Positions 1 through 6,628 of a DNA stretch of 18,149 bases are shown one piece after another. The position numbers were made by a program, and so were the translations under genes. The notes below the pieces were generated by a model, which did no database searches, was not told the DNA's origin, and saw only the letters and a list, made by a program, of their open reading frames with translations. The stretch is from an uncultured Eubacteriales bacterium (GTDB taxonomy: Bacteria; Bacillota; Clostridia; Christensenellales; UBA1242), in contig CADBOH010000053.1 of assembly GCA_902796285.1 (NCBI GenBank), positions 1 through 18,149 on the forward strand, written 5' to 3'. How positions within the stretch are numbered: the first letter of the stretch is position 1; the number at the start of each line of letters is the position of its first letter.

Positions 1-1
1 A

Positions 2-1186
2 AAAGGTATTTCTGGGTATACCGACATAGTTGATGATGGTGCTGCTTGGGCACTTGCATCTTTAGACAATTTTGTTTATTATGTTCAAGATGGAACAAGA
101 GCTAAACTTCAACTAGATGCAAACGCGAATATCGCTGGGGCCGATTTGTATGATATTTTGTTAGGAAATACAAATGCAGATGTTTCTGCTGCTAACATTG
201 TTTATAAATCAATAAATGAACATGTTCAAGGACTTAGTGCAGAGCAAAAGGATAAATATCTTACACTTATGTTTGGCAGCGAAAGAGCAGTTACTGATTC
301 ATTATTCTCAAGAACAAAAGTTGGCGCGGTTAATGTCCCAACTAAAAAGCTTGTATACATTGGCGGAAGAGTTAAAGAGGGAATGAACTATGTTGCAGAG
401 ATGACTGATTTAAGTGAACTTACTGCATCATATGATGATCTTGACGCAAAGTACAAAGAAGTATTTACAACAGCTGAAGATTATGCATTGGCATACAATA
501 TTGTGAATGAAGCAAATCTTCCAGATGTAGGGAAACTTGCGGCTATTAACTTGTATATGGATTACACGTATCAGTTAAAGCTTATTTATATGCTTTATGG
601 ACAAGAATATGATATACTTTTTAAAGGCCATCCAAGAGAACTTGTCGATGGTGCATGGGAAGATTCTCGTTATACTGTAGGCGCTGGCGAAGATGCTGTT
701 GTTTATACAAGCTTGGAGCAAACGCTTGTAAGAGCATTCTATGCACAGGATTCAATGGGTAAATTTATTGGAATTCTTCCAGGAGGAGTTGCAGCAGAAA
801 ACTTTGCTTATCTTGGATATGACTTTGCTATCGGTGGGGTTTCAAGTTCAACTTACACCGGATATGATCCAACAGTAATTGTTGAATTTATTCAAACAGT
901 AAACAACATAACAATCCAAACTGAAAACAATGTTAAGGCTAGATATGCTGCTGGCTCACTTAACTGGACAAAAGGTGAAGAAGAAAATTACACCACTCTT
1001 ATGCTTAATCAGGGACAAACATATAAGGTACTTGCGCAATACTTTGCTGCGCATGAAAATGCTATTCTTGCGGCAAAATATCAAGCTGCATTTAAAGCAT
1101 GGCTTATTGCAACAAGCGACGATGTAACTGAGGATAATGTTGAAAATTACACAATTGATAGACAAGGAAACATTGTTCTTGCATAA
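2..1186 (+). CDS. GT80 sialyltransferase-like glycosyltransferase, C-terminal part (5' truncated)
   Basis: The frame is open from base 2, so the start lies upstream; about 394 residues are visible, ending at TAA. I recognise the bacterial sialyltransferase layout of Pasteurella PmST1 (GT80, GT-B fold). A DDG motif lies at visible residues 11-13 (nt 32-40; family general base). A stretch LSAEQKDKYLTL resembles PmST1 LTPEQQAFYLTL. FKGHPRE (KGHP at nt 623-634) is the HP motif that binds CMP. A Glu at visible residue 266 and GGVSSS (nt 833-850) match the family Glu and Ser-Ser that hold CMP. Known members transfer sialic acid from CMP-Neu5Ac. The gap between HP and Glu is about 29 residues longer than in PmST1, and the TTTWEG region of PmST1 is replaced by GGRVKEG without Trp, so donor and acceptor may differ. 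Comparison with PmST1 is from memory. Localisation cannot be judged without the N-terminus. Confidence 0.7.
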   Translation, partial: KGISGYTDIVDDGAAWALASLDNFVYYVQDGTRAKLQLDANANIAGADLYDILLGNTNADVSAANIVYKSINEHVQGLSAEQKDKYLTLMFGSERAVTDSLFSRTKVGAVNVPTKKLVYIGGRVKEGMNYVAEMTDLSELTASYDDLDAKYKEVFTTAEDYALAYNIVNEANLPDVGKLAAINLYMDYTYQLKLIYMLYGQEYDILFKGHPRELVDGAWEDSRYTVGAGEDAVVYTSLEQTLVRAFYAQDSMGKFIGILPGGVAAENFAYLGYDFAIGGVSSSTYTGYDPTVIVEFIQTVNNITIQTENNVKARYAAGSLNWTKGEEENYTTLMLNQGQTYKVLAQYFAAHENAILAAKYQAAFKAWLIATSDDVTEDNVENYTIDRQGNIVLA

Positions 1187-1201
1187 TAGATGAGAATTGT
1201 T

Positions 1202-1237
1202 AAAAGGCGCAAAGCATAAAAGTGCTTTGTGCCTTTT
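1202..1237 (+). terminator. Strong hairpin, terminator-like with poor U-tract
   Basis: A 15-bp stem (1202-1216 with 1223-1237, one G-U pair) encloses a 6-nt loop. The arm ends in TTTT and is then followed by AAG, so the U-tract is short. It lies 15 nt after the glycosyltransferase stop and 17 nt before the next start codon. It may be a partial terminator, an attenuator, or an mRNA-stabilising hairpin within one operon. Confidence 0.65.
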
Positions 1238-1254
1238 AAGATAAGGGAGAACTT

Positions 1255-2286
1255 ATGGAAAAAACTTTAAAAGGAAAAAAAAAAAAAAAAAACATACTAG
1301 CGATAATTGCTCCAGCATTCCTATTGTTTGGCGCAATATTCTATATAGTTTCAAGTTTTATAAACTCAAATAGACTGCCGGCACTTCAAATTATGACTGC
1401 ATTCGGAGTTTTTGTTCTATTATTTATGCTTATAAATCTTGCATATCTGATTTGTAAAATCACATATGATTTTAAGCAAAAAACATGTTATGAGTATCAA
1501 GATATCTGTAAAAATAGACTTATAAATAAGTGCTATAATTTTTTGTGTAAATATCAAAATTGGATAGAAATTGGTTTGTCAGTTATAACTATTGTTGCTT
1601 CGGTTATGCTTTTATTATTGTTTGGAAGCAAAAATATTAAATTTTACTGGAAAGTTGATTTCCGTATAGTTTTTGTTTTGGGGGCGTTGTTGCTTTATTC
1701 AGTTTTTACAACCTTAGTTTCAAAGGATAAAAAAGCTTTTATAATGGGATGTATATTTACAATTGCACAATTAGGAGTTTGGGTTTACTTATTGGCTACA
1801 TCTTGTATCATGATGTATGGTGAAATAGGCGCGTATACAGATTGGTTTGCCTATCATATTGTCATGATTGTATTCTGTATATTATCATTTATGCCTTATC
1901 GACTTATTGCAGCGCAAGGAAGATATACTGATATACTTTCTACAACTAGTGTCGGATTGGGGGCCATAAATTTCATTTTTGGAACATTTATGTATTTTGC
2001 TACAAATATTGCAAAAAAGATTATAAATGGCACTACGCAAAATATTGATGTAAGTGCTGCAATGTCAGTTCTTTCAAAAGTTCATGCTATAGTTTTTATT
2101 ATTTTCGGGATTAGTATTGCTTTAATTATTGGTAACATTGTTGCAAACTTAAGAAGATTTATTAAAACAAAAGATGTTTTAGGTATTATTGATGTTGCTA
2201 TTGGTGTGGTAGGAATAATATTGTGTACAATTGGGATTTTTACTTTTACAAAATTTATGTTATATTTCCCAACTCAATATGTATAA
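1255..2286 (+). CDS. Unrecognised polytopic membrane protein with poly-Lys N-terminus
   Basis: 343 residues; I do not recognise the family. The start ATG has GGGAG about 5 nt upstream. The N-terminus MEKTLKGKKKKKN is highly basic and is encoded through a run of 18 A residues (1275-1292). About nine hydrophobic segments follow, at roughly residues 14-35, 43-67, 103-124, 138-156, 161-187, 197-219, 228-253, 276-298 and 308-332. A Cys-rich loop with several Tyr lies between segments 2 and 3 (CKITYDFKQKTCYEYQDICK). The basic N-terminus suggests a cytoplasmic start by the positive-inside rule. The next gene begins 14 nt after the stop, so it is probably co-transcribed with the superoxide reductase. 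No catalytic motif was seen; a role in transport or envelope function is only a guess. Confidence 0.8.
   Translation: MEKTLKGKKKKKNILAIIAPAFLLFGAIFYIVSSFINSNRLPALQIMTAFGVFVLLFMLINLAYLICKITYDFKQKTCYEYQDICKNRLINKCYNFLCKYQNWIEIGLSVITIVASVMLLLLFGSKNIKFYWKVDFRIVFVLGALLLYSVFTTLVSKDKKAFIMGCIFTIAQLGVWVYLLATSCIMMYGEIGAYTDWFAYHIVMIVFCILSFMPYRLIAAQGRYTDILSTTSVGLGAINFIFGTFMYFATNIAKKIINGTTQNIDVSAAMSVLSKVHAIVFIIFGISIALIIGNIVANLRRFIKTKDVLGIIDVAIGVVGIILCTIGIFTFTKFMLYFPTQYV
1275..1292 (+). repeat. 18-A homopolymer inside a coding region
   Basis: An uninterrupted run of 18 A residues covers the last base of a Gly codon, five AAA codons and the first two bases of an Asn codon, near the start of the membrane protein gene. 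Runs of this length slip during replication and transcription. A change of one base would shift the frame at about residue 12. Confidence 0.95.
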
Positions 2287-2300
2287 ATTTTGGAGGAATA

Positions 2301-2678
2301 ATGAAAGAGTTAGTTTTAAAAAGATGTTTAAAATGTGGGGCACTTGTAGAGGTGCTTGAAGATTGCACATGTAATGATTGTGGAATTAAATGTTGTGGGC
2401 AAAATATGGTTAAGGTTATGCCAAACTCTGTTGATGCTGCATTTGAAAAGCATGTTCCAACATTTGAAGTAAAAGGCGACAAAATTGTTGTGAAAGTTAA
2501 TCATGTTATGCAAGACGACCACTTTATTGAGTGGATTGCTTACCTTACTGAAAATGAAGAAACAAAAATATGTTTAAGGCCAGGGCAGGAAGCGATAGCT
2601 AAATTCAACTATAAAAGAGGAGCAAAACTTTATGCTTATTGCAACAAGCATGGGCTTTGGGAAGCAGAGGTCAAATAA
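2301..2678 (+). CDS. dfx: Desulfoferrodoxin / superoxide reductase (two iron centres)
   Basis: 125 residues, cytoplasmic. It reduces superoxide to hydrogen peroxide without releasing oxygen, using electrons usually supplied by rubredoxin. The start at 2301 has GGAGG (2292-2296) upstream and gives the family N-terminus MKELVLKRCLKCG. Centre I (desulforedoxin domain) ligands are C9, C12, C31 and C32. Centre II (SOR domain) shows EKHVP (E49, K50, H51), H68 and H74 in HVMQDDHFIEW, and C114/H117 in YCNKHGLW, so all four His, the Cys ligand and the catalytic Glu/Lys are present. The family often has HPM where this protein has HVM. It lies 14 nt after a membrane protein gene and ends before a terminator. 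The gene points to an anaerobe that meets oxygen occasionally. Confidence 0.95.
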   Translation: MKELVLKRCLKCGALVEVLEDCTCNDCGIKCCGQNMVKVMPNSVDAAFEKHVPTFEVKGDKIVVKVNHVMQDDHFIEWIAYLTENEETKICLRPGQEAIAKFNYKRGAKLYAYCNKHGLWEAEVK

Positions 2679-2696
2679 TCACTTTTATAAGACAAT

Positions 2697-2726
2697 AAAA
2701 AATCACCGAAATTTCGGTGATTTTTT
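2697..2726. terminator. Perfect palindromic bidirectional terminator
   Basis: A perfect 30-bp palindrome (left half 2697-2711, right half 2712-2726) with an ATCACCGAAA core flanked by A6 and T6. It lies between the convergent superoxide reductase and ppdK genes and can act as a Rho-independent terminator for both strands. Confidence 0.9.
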
Positions 2727-2738
2727 GTTTTATTTACA

Positions 2739-5384
2739 TTATTTTCTTGGATTTTTGATATTTGCTTGAGCTGCTGCAAGGCGTGCAATTGGTACACGGA
2801 AAGGTGAGCAAGAAACATAATCAAGTCCAATAGCATGGCAGAATTCAATTGAAGATGGATCTCCACCATGTTCTCCACAAATTCCACAGTGAATATCTTT
2901 TCTTGTCTTGTGACCAAGTTCAACTGCCATTTTCATGAGGGCACCAACGCCAACTGTATCAAGTCTAGCAAATGGATCTGATTCATAAATCTTTGCTGCG
3001 TAGTAGCTTGGCAAGAATTTTCCAGCGTCATCACGTGAGAAACCAAATGTCATTTGAGTGAGGTCGTTTGTACCAAAGCAGAAGAATTCGGCTTCTTTTG
3101 CGATTTCATCAGCAGTGAGGGCAGCACGTGGGATTTCAATCATAGTACCAACGTGGTAGTTAAGTTTAACTTTTGCTTCTTTAATAAGAGCTTCTGCTGT
3201 TTCAACTACTATCTTTTTGCAGTATGCAAGTTCTTTTACTTCACCAACAAGAGGAATCATAATTTCAGGAGTTACGTTCCACTTTGGATGGCGTTTTTGA
3301 ACATTGATTGCAGCTTTAATAATAGCTTTTGTTTGCATAATTGCAATTTCAGGATAGGTTACGGTAAGCCTGCATCCACGGTGACCCATCATTGGGTTGA
3401 ATTCGTGAAGGCTATCACAGAATTGTTTGATTTCTTGAACAGTCTTGTGTTGAGATTTTGCAAGAAGTTCAATATCTTTTTCTTCTGTTGGAACAAATTC
3501 ATGAAGAGGTGGGTCAAGGAAACGAATTGTTACAGGATTTCCTTTAAGCGCTTCCATAAGTCCTTCAAAGTCAGCTTGTTGCATTGGCTCTAAAGCGTTA
3601 AGAGCTTTAACTCTTTCTTCAAGTGTTTCAGCGCAGATCATTTCACGGAATTTTTCAATTCTTCCAGGGCCAAAGAACATATGTTCAGTTCTTGTAAGTC
3701 CAATCCCTTGTGCTCCAAGTTCAGCAGCGCGTTGAGCATCTGCTGGGGTATCAGCGTTTGTTCTTACGCCAAGAGCTCTATACTTGTCAGCAAGTTTCAT
3801 TATTCTTCCAAAGTATCCAGTGTTAGGATCTGCAGGAACAGTTTTAATCATTATATCATAGATATTTCCGGTTGAACCATCAAGTGAAAGTTCATCACCT
3901 TCATGGAATGTTTTTCCACCAAGTTCAAAGTATTTTGCTTCTTCGTTCATTTTGATGTCGCCGCATCCAGAAACGCAGCAAGTTCCCATACCACGAGCAA
4001 CAACCGCAGCGTGAGAAGTTTGTCCACCACGAACAGTCAAAATACCCTGAGCATATTTCATACCTTCAATATCTTCAGGAGAAGTTTCAAGACGAACTAA
4101 AATAACTTTTTCTTTCTTTTTGCCTCTTTCAACAGCATCTTCTGGAGTAAACACAATGTGTCCTGCAGCAGCGCCAGGAGAAGCGGCAATACCTTTTCCT
4201 ACGACATTGTTTTTGTCAGCGGCTTTAAGAGCGGCAGCATCAAATGTAGGGTGTAGAAGCATATCAAGAGTTTTTGCATCTATTTGAAGAAGTGCTTCTT
4301 GTTCGGTGATCATGCCTTCATCGATAAGATCGCAAGCGATTCTAATAGCGGCAGCGGCAGTTCTCTTACCATTTCTTGTTTGAAGCATGTAGAGTTTGCC
4401 TTTTTCAATTGTAAATTCCATATCTTGCATATCACGATAGTGATTTTCAAGAGTTTTGCAAACTTTCTCAAATTGTTTATAAACTTCTGGGAGAACTTCC
4501 TTCATTTTTGAAATAGGCATTGGAGTTCTAACACCCGCAACAACGTCTTCACCTTGTGCGTTCATTAAAAATTCACCCATAAGTCCTTTTTCACCGGTTG
4601 CTGGGTTTCTAGTGAAAGCAACACCAGTTCCGCAGTCGTCACCCATGTTACCAAATGCCATCATTTGAACGTTAACCGCAGTTCCCCAAGAATATGGGAT
4701 GTCATGGTCCATACGGTAGATGTTTGCACGTGGGTTATCCCAAGATCTAAATACAGCTTTTACAGCTTCAAACAATTGTTCTTTTGGATCAGTTGGGAAG
4801 TCTTTTCCAAGGGCTTTTTTGTATTTCGCCTTAAACTCATTCGCAAGTGTTTTAAGGTCATCTGCAGTCAAATCAACGTCAAACTTAACACCTTTTTTCT
4901 CTTTCATTTCATCGATCAAAGCTTCAAAGTCTTTTTTAGAAACTTCCATAACAACATCTGAGAACATTTGAATAAAACGACGGTAGCAGTCCCAAGCCCA
5001 TCTTGGATTGCCGGATTTTTTTGCAAGTGTTTCAACAACTGTTTCGTTAAGACCAAGGTTGAGGATGGTATCCATCATACCAGGCATTGAAGCACGGGCT
5101 CCTGAACGAACTGAAACGAGAAGAGGGTTTTCTTTATCACCAAACTTTTTGCCTGTAAGAGCTTCAAGCTTTGTGATGTTTTCCATTATTTCTTTTTGAA
5201 TTTCAGGATTGATTTTTCTTCCATCTTCATAATATTGAGTACAAGCCTCAGTAGAAATTGTAAATCCTTGTGGAACTGGTAATCCGATGTTAGTCATTTC
5301 GGCAAGGTTTGCACCTTTTCCACCAAGGAGTTCACGCATGGAAGCATTTCCTTCCTTAAATTGATAAACGTATTTTTTTGCCAT
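2739..5384 (-). CDS. ppdK: Pyruvate, phosphate dikinase
   Basis: 881 residues, the usual length for PPDK. It interconverts ATP + phosphate + pyruvate with AMP + PPi + PEP in the cytoplasm; in PPi-linked anaerobes it often runs toward pyruvate. The N-terminal ATP-grasp domain begins MAKKYVYQFKEG and contains LLGGKGANLAEM and RASMPGMMDTILNLG. The swivelling phosphohistidine domain has GGQTSHAAVVARGMG, with the catalytic His at residue 458. The C-terminal TIM-barrel PEP/pyruvate domain carries GIGLTRTEHMFF, GTNDLTQMTFGFSRDD and CGICGEHGGDP (catalytic Cys at 836). The start at 5384 is supported by AGGAGA 6 nt upstream; the frame continues further but through the promoter. It has its own promoter and a palindromic terminator, so it is probably monocistronic. 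All key residues are present. Confidence 0.97.
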   Translation of the reverse strand: MAKKYVYQFKEGNASMRELLGGKGANLAEMTNIGLPVPQGFTISTEACTQYYEDGRKINPEIQKEIMENITKLEALTGKKFGDKENPLLVSVRSGARASMPGMMDTILNLGLNETVVETLAKKSGNPRWAWDCYRRFIQMFSDVVMEVSKKDFEALIDEMKEKKGVKFDVDLTADDLKTLANEFKAKYKKALGKDFPTDPKEQLFEAVKAVFRSWDNPRANIYRMDHDIPYSWGTAVNVQMMAFGNMGDDCGTGVAFTRNPATGEKGLMGEFLMNAQGEDVVAGVRTPMPISKMKEVLPEVYKQFEKVCKTLENHYRDMQDMEFTIEKGKLYMLQTRNGKRTAAAAIRIACDLIDEGMITEQEALLQIDAKTLDMLLHPTFDAAALKAADKNNVVGKGIAASPGAAAGHIVFTPEDAVERGKKKEKVILVRLETSPEDIEGMKYAQGILTVRGGQTSHAAVVARGMGTCCVSGCGDIKMNEEAKYFELGGKTFHEGDELSLDGSTGNIYDIMIKTVPADPNTGYFGRIMKLADKYRALGVRTNADTPADAQRAAELGAQGIGLTRTEHMFFGPGRIEKFREMICAETLEERVKALNALEPMQQADFEGLMEALKGNPVTIRFLDPPLHEFVPTEEKDIELLAKSQHKTVQEIKQFCDSLHEFNPMMGHRGCRLTVTYPEIAIMQTKAIIKAAINVQKRHPKWNVTPEIMIPLVGEVKELAYCKKIVVETAEALIKEAKVKLNYHVGTMIEIPRAALTADEIAKEAEFFCFGTNDLTQMTFGFSRDDAGKFLPSYYAAKIYESDPFARLDTVGVGALMKMAVELGHKTRKDIHCGICGEHGGDPSSIEFCHAIGLDYVSCSPFRVPIARLAAAQANIKNPRK

Positions 5385-5424
5385 AAATTTTCTCCTATTT
5401 TTATATTTTTTTTCGACCTCACAT

Positions 5425-5453
5425 ATTATACTAAAAAAACAAAACAAGTGCAA
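5425..5453 (-). promoter_or_regulatory. Sigma-A-type promoter of ppdK
   Basis: On the minus strand, -35 TTGCAC (5448-5453) and -10 TATAAT (5425-5430) are separated by exactly 17 bp, about 40 bp upstream of the ppdK start. The -35 hexamer lies inside one arm of the preceding terminator hairpin. Confidence 0.85.
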
Positions 5454-5470
5454 ATGATTTGCACCTGTTT
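5442..5470 (-). terminator. Rho-independent terminator of the SDR gene
   Basis: On the minus strand, two 14-nt arms (5457-5470 and 5442-5455, one G-U pair) flank a single base, so the real loop is a few nt. They are followed by TTTTGTTTTTTT. It lies 14 bp after the SDR stop codon and overlaps the ppdK -35 box. Confidence 0.85.
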
Positions 5471-5484
5471 TTGAAAATTATGGG

Positions 5485-6243
5485 TTACACACAAGTGTAT
5501 CCACCATCAATAGTTAAAATACTTCCAGTAACATAACTTGCTTCATCGCTTGCAAGGAAAATCGCTCCAGCATTAAGTTCACCTTCTTTGCCATATCGTT
5601 GAAGGGGAACTGTTCTCTTTGCGAATTCTTGAAATTCCGCTGTATCAAGCACGGCTTTTGTAAGTTCAGTTTCAAAGTAACCTGGGCATATTGCATTGCA
5701 AGTTATGTTGTATCTTGCAAGTTCAGCGGCAACCGCTCTGGTGAAGTTTACAACGCCGCCTTTTGATGAATGATAAGCAACAGTTGAAATGGCAGTGTTG
5801 CCAACAAGCCCATACATCGAAGCAATGTTAATGATTCTTCCATAATTGTTTTTCTTCATGATATTCGCAAAGCTTCTTGTAACTTTAAATACACTTGTTA
5901 GGTCAGTATCAATTGTAAAACTCCATTCTTCGTCAGTCATTTCTAAAACGCCTTTATCTTTTGATGCGCCAGCGCAGTTTACAAGGATGTCAACTTTGCC
6001 AAAAGTTTTTTCTGTTTGGGCTGCTGCGTTTTCTATATCCGCAGTGCTAGTTACATCACATTTTACAGCTAAGCATTTTATTCCCTTTGCCTCAAGTTCT
6101 TTTTTTAGATCTTCAAGTCTTTCAATTCTTCTTGCCATCAAAACAAGGTTTGCTCCTTGCTCCGCAAATGCTTTCGCCATTTGCTTTCCAAGGCCTGATG
6201 ATGCCCCAGTAATAACTGCAACTCTATTTGTTAAATCAAACAT
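5485..6243 (-). CDS. Short-chain dehydrogenase/reductase (classical SDR, gluconate 5-dehydrogenase-like)
   Basis: 252 residues, typical of classical SDRs, with a Rossmann fold and presumed cytoplasmic. The cofactor motif is TGASSGLG (residues 12-19). Adjacent Arg residues at 38-39 after the second strand, with no acidic residue there, suggest NADP(H). NCAG is at 89-92. The catalytic residues are S142, Y157 and K161 (YHSSK). The usual active-site Asn of the N-S-Y-K tetrad appears to be Asp114 (TDLTSVF). The ending ILTIDGGYTCV is typical. Whole-sequence flavour resembles gluconate 5-dehydrogenase/3-oxoacyl-ACP reductase relatives, but the substrate cannot be read from sequence. ACTCCTTT on the plus strand (6249-6256) is a good Shine-Dalgarno site. 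It lies downstream of yolD and upstream of ppdK, with its own promoter and terminator. Confidence 0.92.
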   Translation of the reverse strand: MFDLTNRVAVITGASSGLGKQMAKAFAEQGANLVLMARRIERLEDLKKELEAKGIKCLAVKCDVTSTADIENAAAQTEKTFGKVDILVNCAGASKDKGVLEMTDEEWSFTIDTDLTSVFKVTRSFANIMKKNNYGRIINIASMYGLVGNTAISTVAYHSSKGGVVNFTRAVAAELARYNITCNAICPGYFETELTKAVLDTAEFQEFAKRTVPLQRYGKEGELNAGAIFLASDEASYVTGSILTIDGGYTCV

Positions 6244-6264
6244 TTTTTACTCCTTTACACATAA

Positions 6265-6291
6265 ATTATACATATTTTTGTTTTTTTTCAA
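6265..6291 (-). promoter_or_regulatory. Probable promoter of the SDR gene
   Basis: On the minus strand a perfect TATAAT (6265-6270) lies 21 bp upstream of the SDR start. A TTGAAA at 6286-6291 gives a short 15-bp spacer, so the -35 is uncertain. It falls in the 55-bp gap after the yolD-like stop. Confidence 0.55.
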
Positions 6292-6298
6292 AATTTTT

Positions 6299-6628
6299 TC
6301 ACGATATTTTGTCAATATCCAAGATATTATCAAAATTTACTCGCGTGTTTTCAATAATTAAGTATTGCTCCTCAATAAATAGGGTTGGTTTGCCCACCAA
6401 TACTTTTTCATAGCCATCACTAAAATATTTTAAATTTATTTTATCATTTTTGGATAATGACAAAATGCATGCAGATATTTTTTGTATTTGCTCTTCATCC
6501 AAGTCGCCCTTTACCTTTTTTTCTTGTTCATATTCTTTCATTTTAAGGGCATAGCCTAGTCCACGCAAGGCATTAAATGGAGCAAATTGTGCAGCTCTAT
6601 TAATCCTTGGCATTTTAATTCTCTCCAC
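6299..6628 (-). CDS. YolD-like family protein, partner of Y-family polymerase
   Basis: About 109 residues. The signature RAAQFAPFNALRGL near the N-terminus matches the YolD-like family, whose genes commonly follow UvrX/UmuC-type polymerases in Firmicutes; the exact role is unresolved, and involvement in translesion synthesis is inferred from that pairing. Two starts are possible. GTG at 6628 has AGGAGG 8 nt upstream and overlaps the polymerase gene by 14 nt. ATG at 6613 has GGAGAG 7 nt upstream, sits just past the polymerase stop and begins MPRINRAAQ, closer to the usual family N-terminus. Either way both SD sites lie within the polymerase coding end, so translation is probably coupled. The middle is Lys/Glu-rich (EYEQEKKVKGDLDEEQ). 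No terminator was seen after it. Confidence 0.85.
   Translation of the reverse strand: MERIKMPRINRAAQFAPFNALRGLGYALKMKEYEQEKKVKGDLDEEQIQKISACILSLSKNDKINLKYFSDGYEKVLVGKPTLFIEEQYLIIENTRVNFDNILDIDKIS

Noticed and set aside
3054..3593. A 179-codon open frame on the plus strand opposite ppdK
   Set aside because: It is antisense to an unmistakable, fully conserved enzyme, is rich in Cys/Phe/Asn as expected for a shadow frame, and has no supporting ribosome site or known motif.
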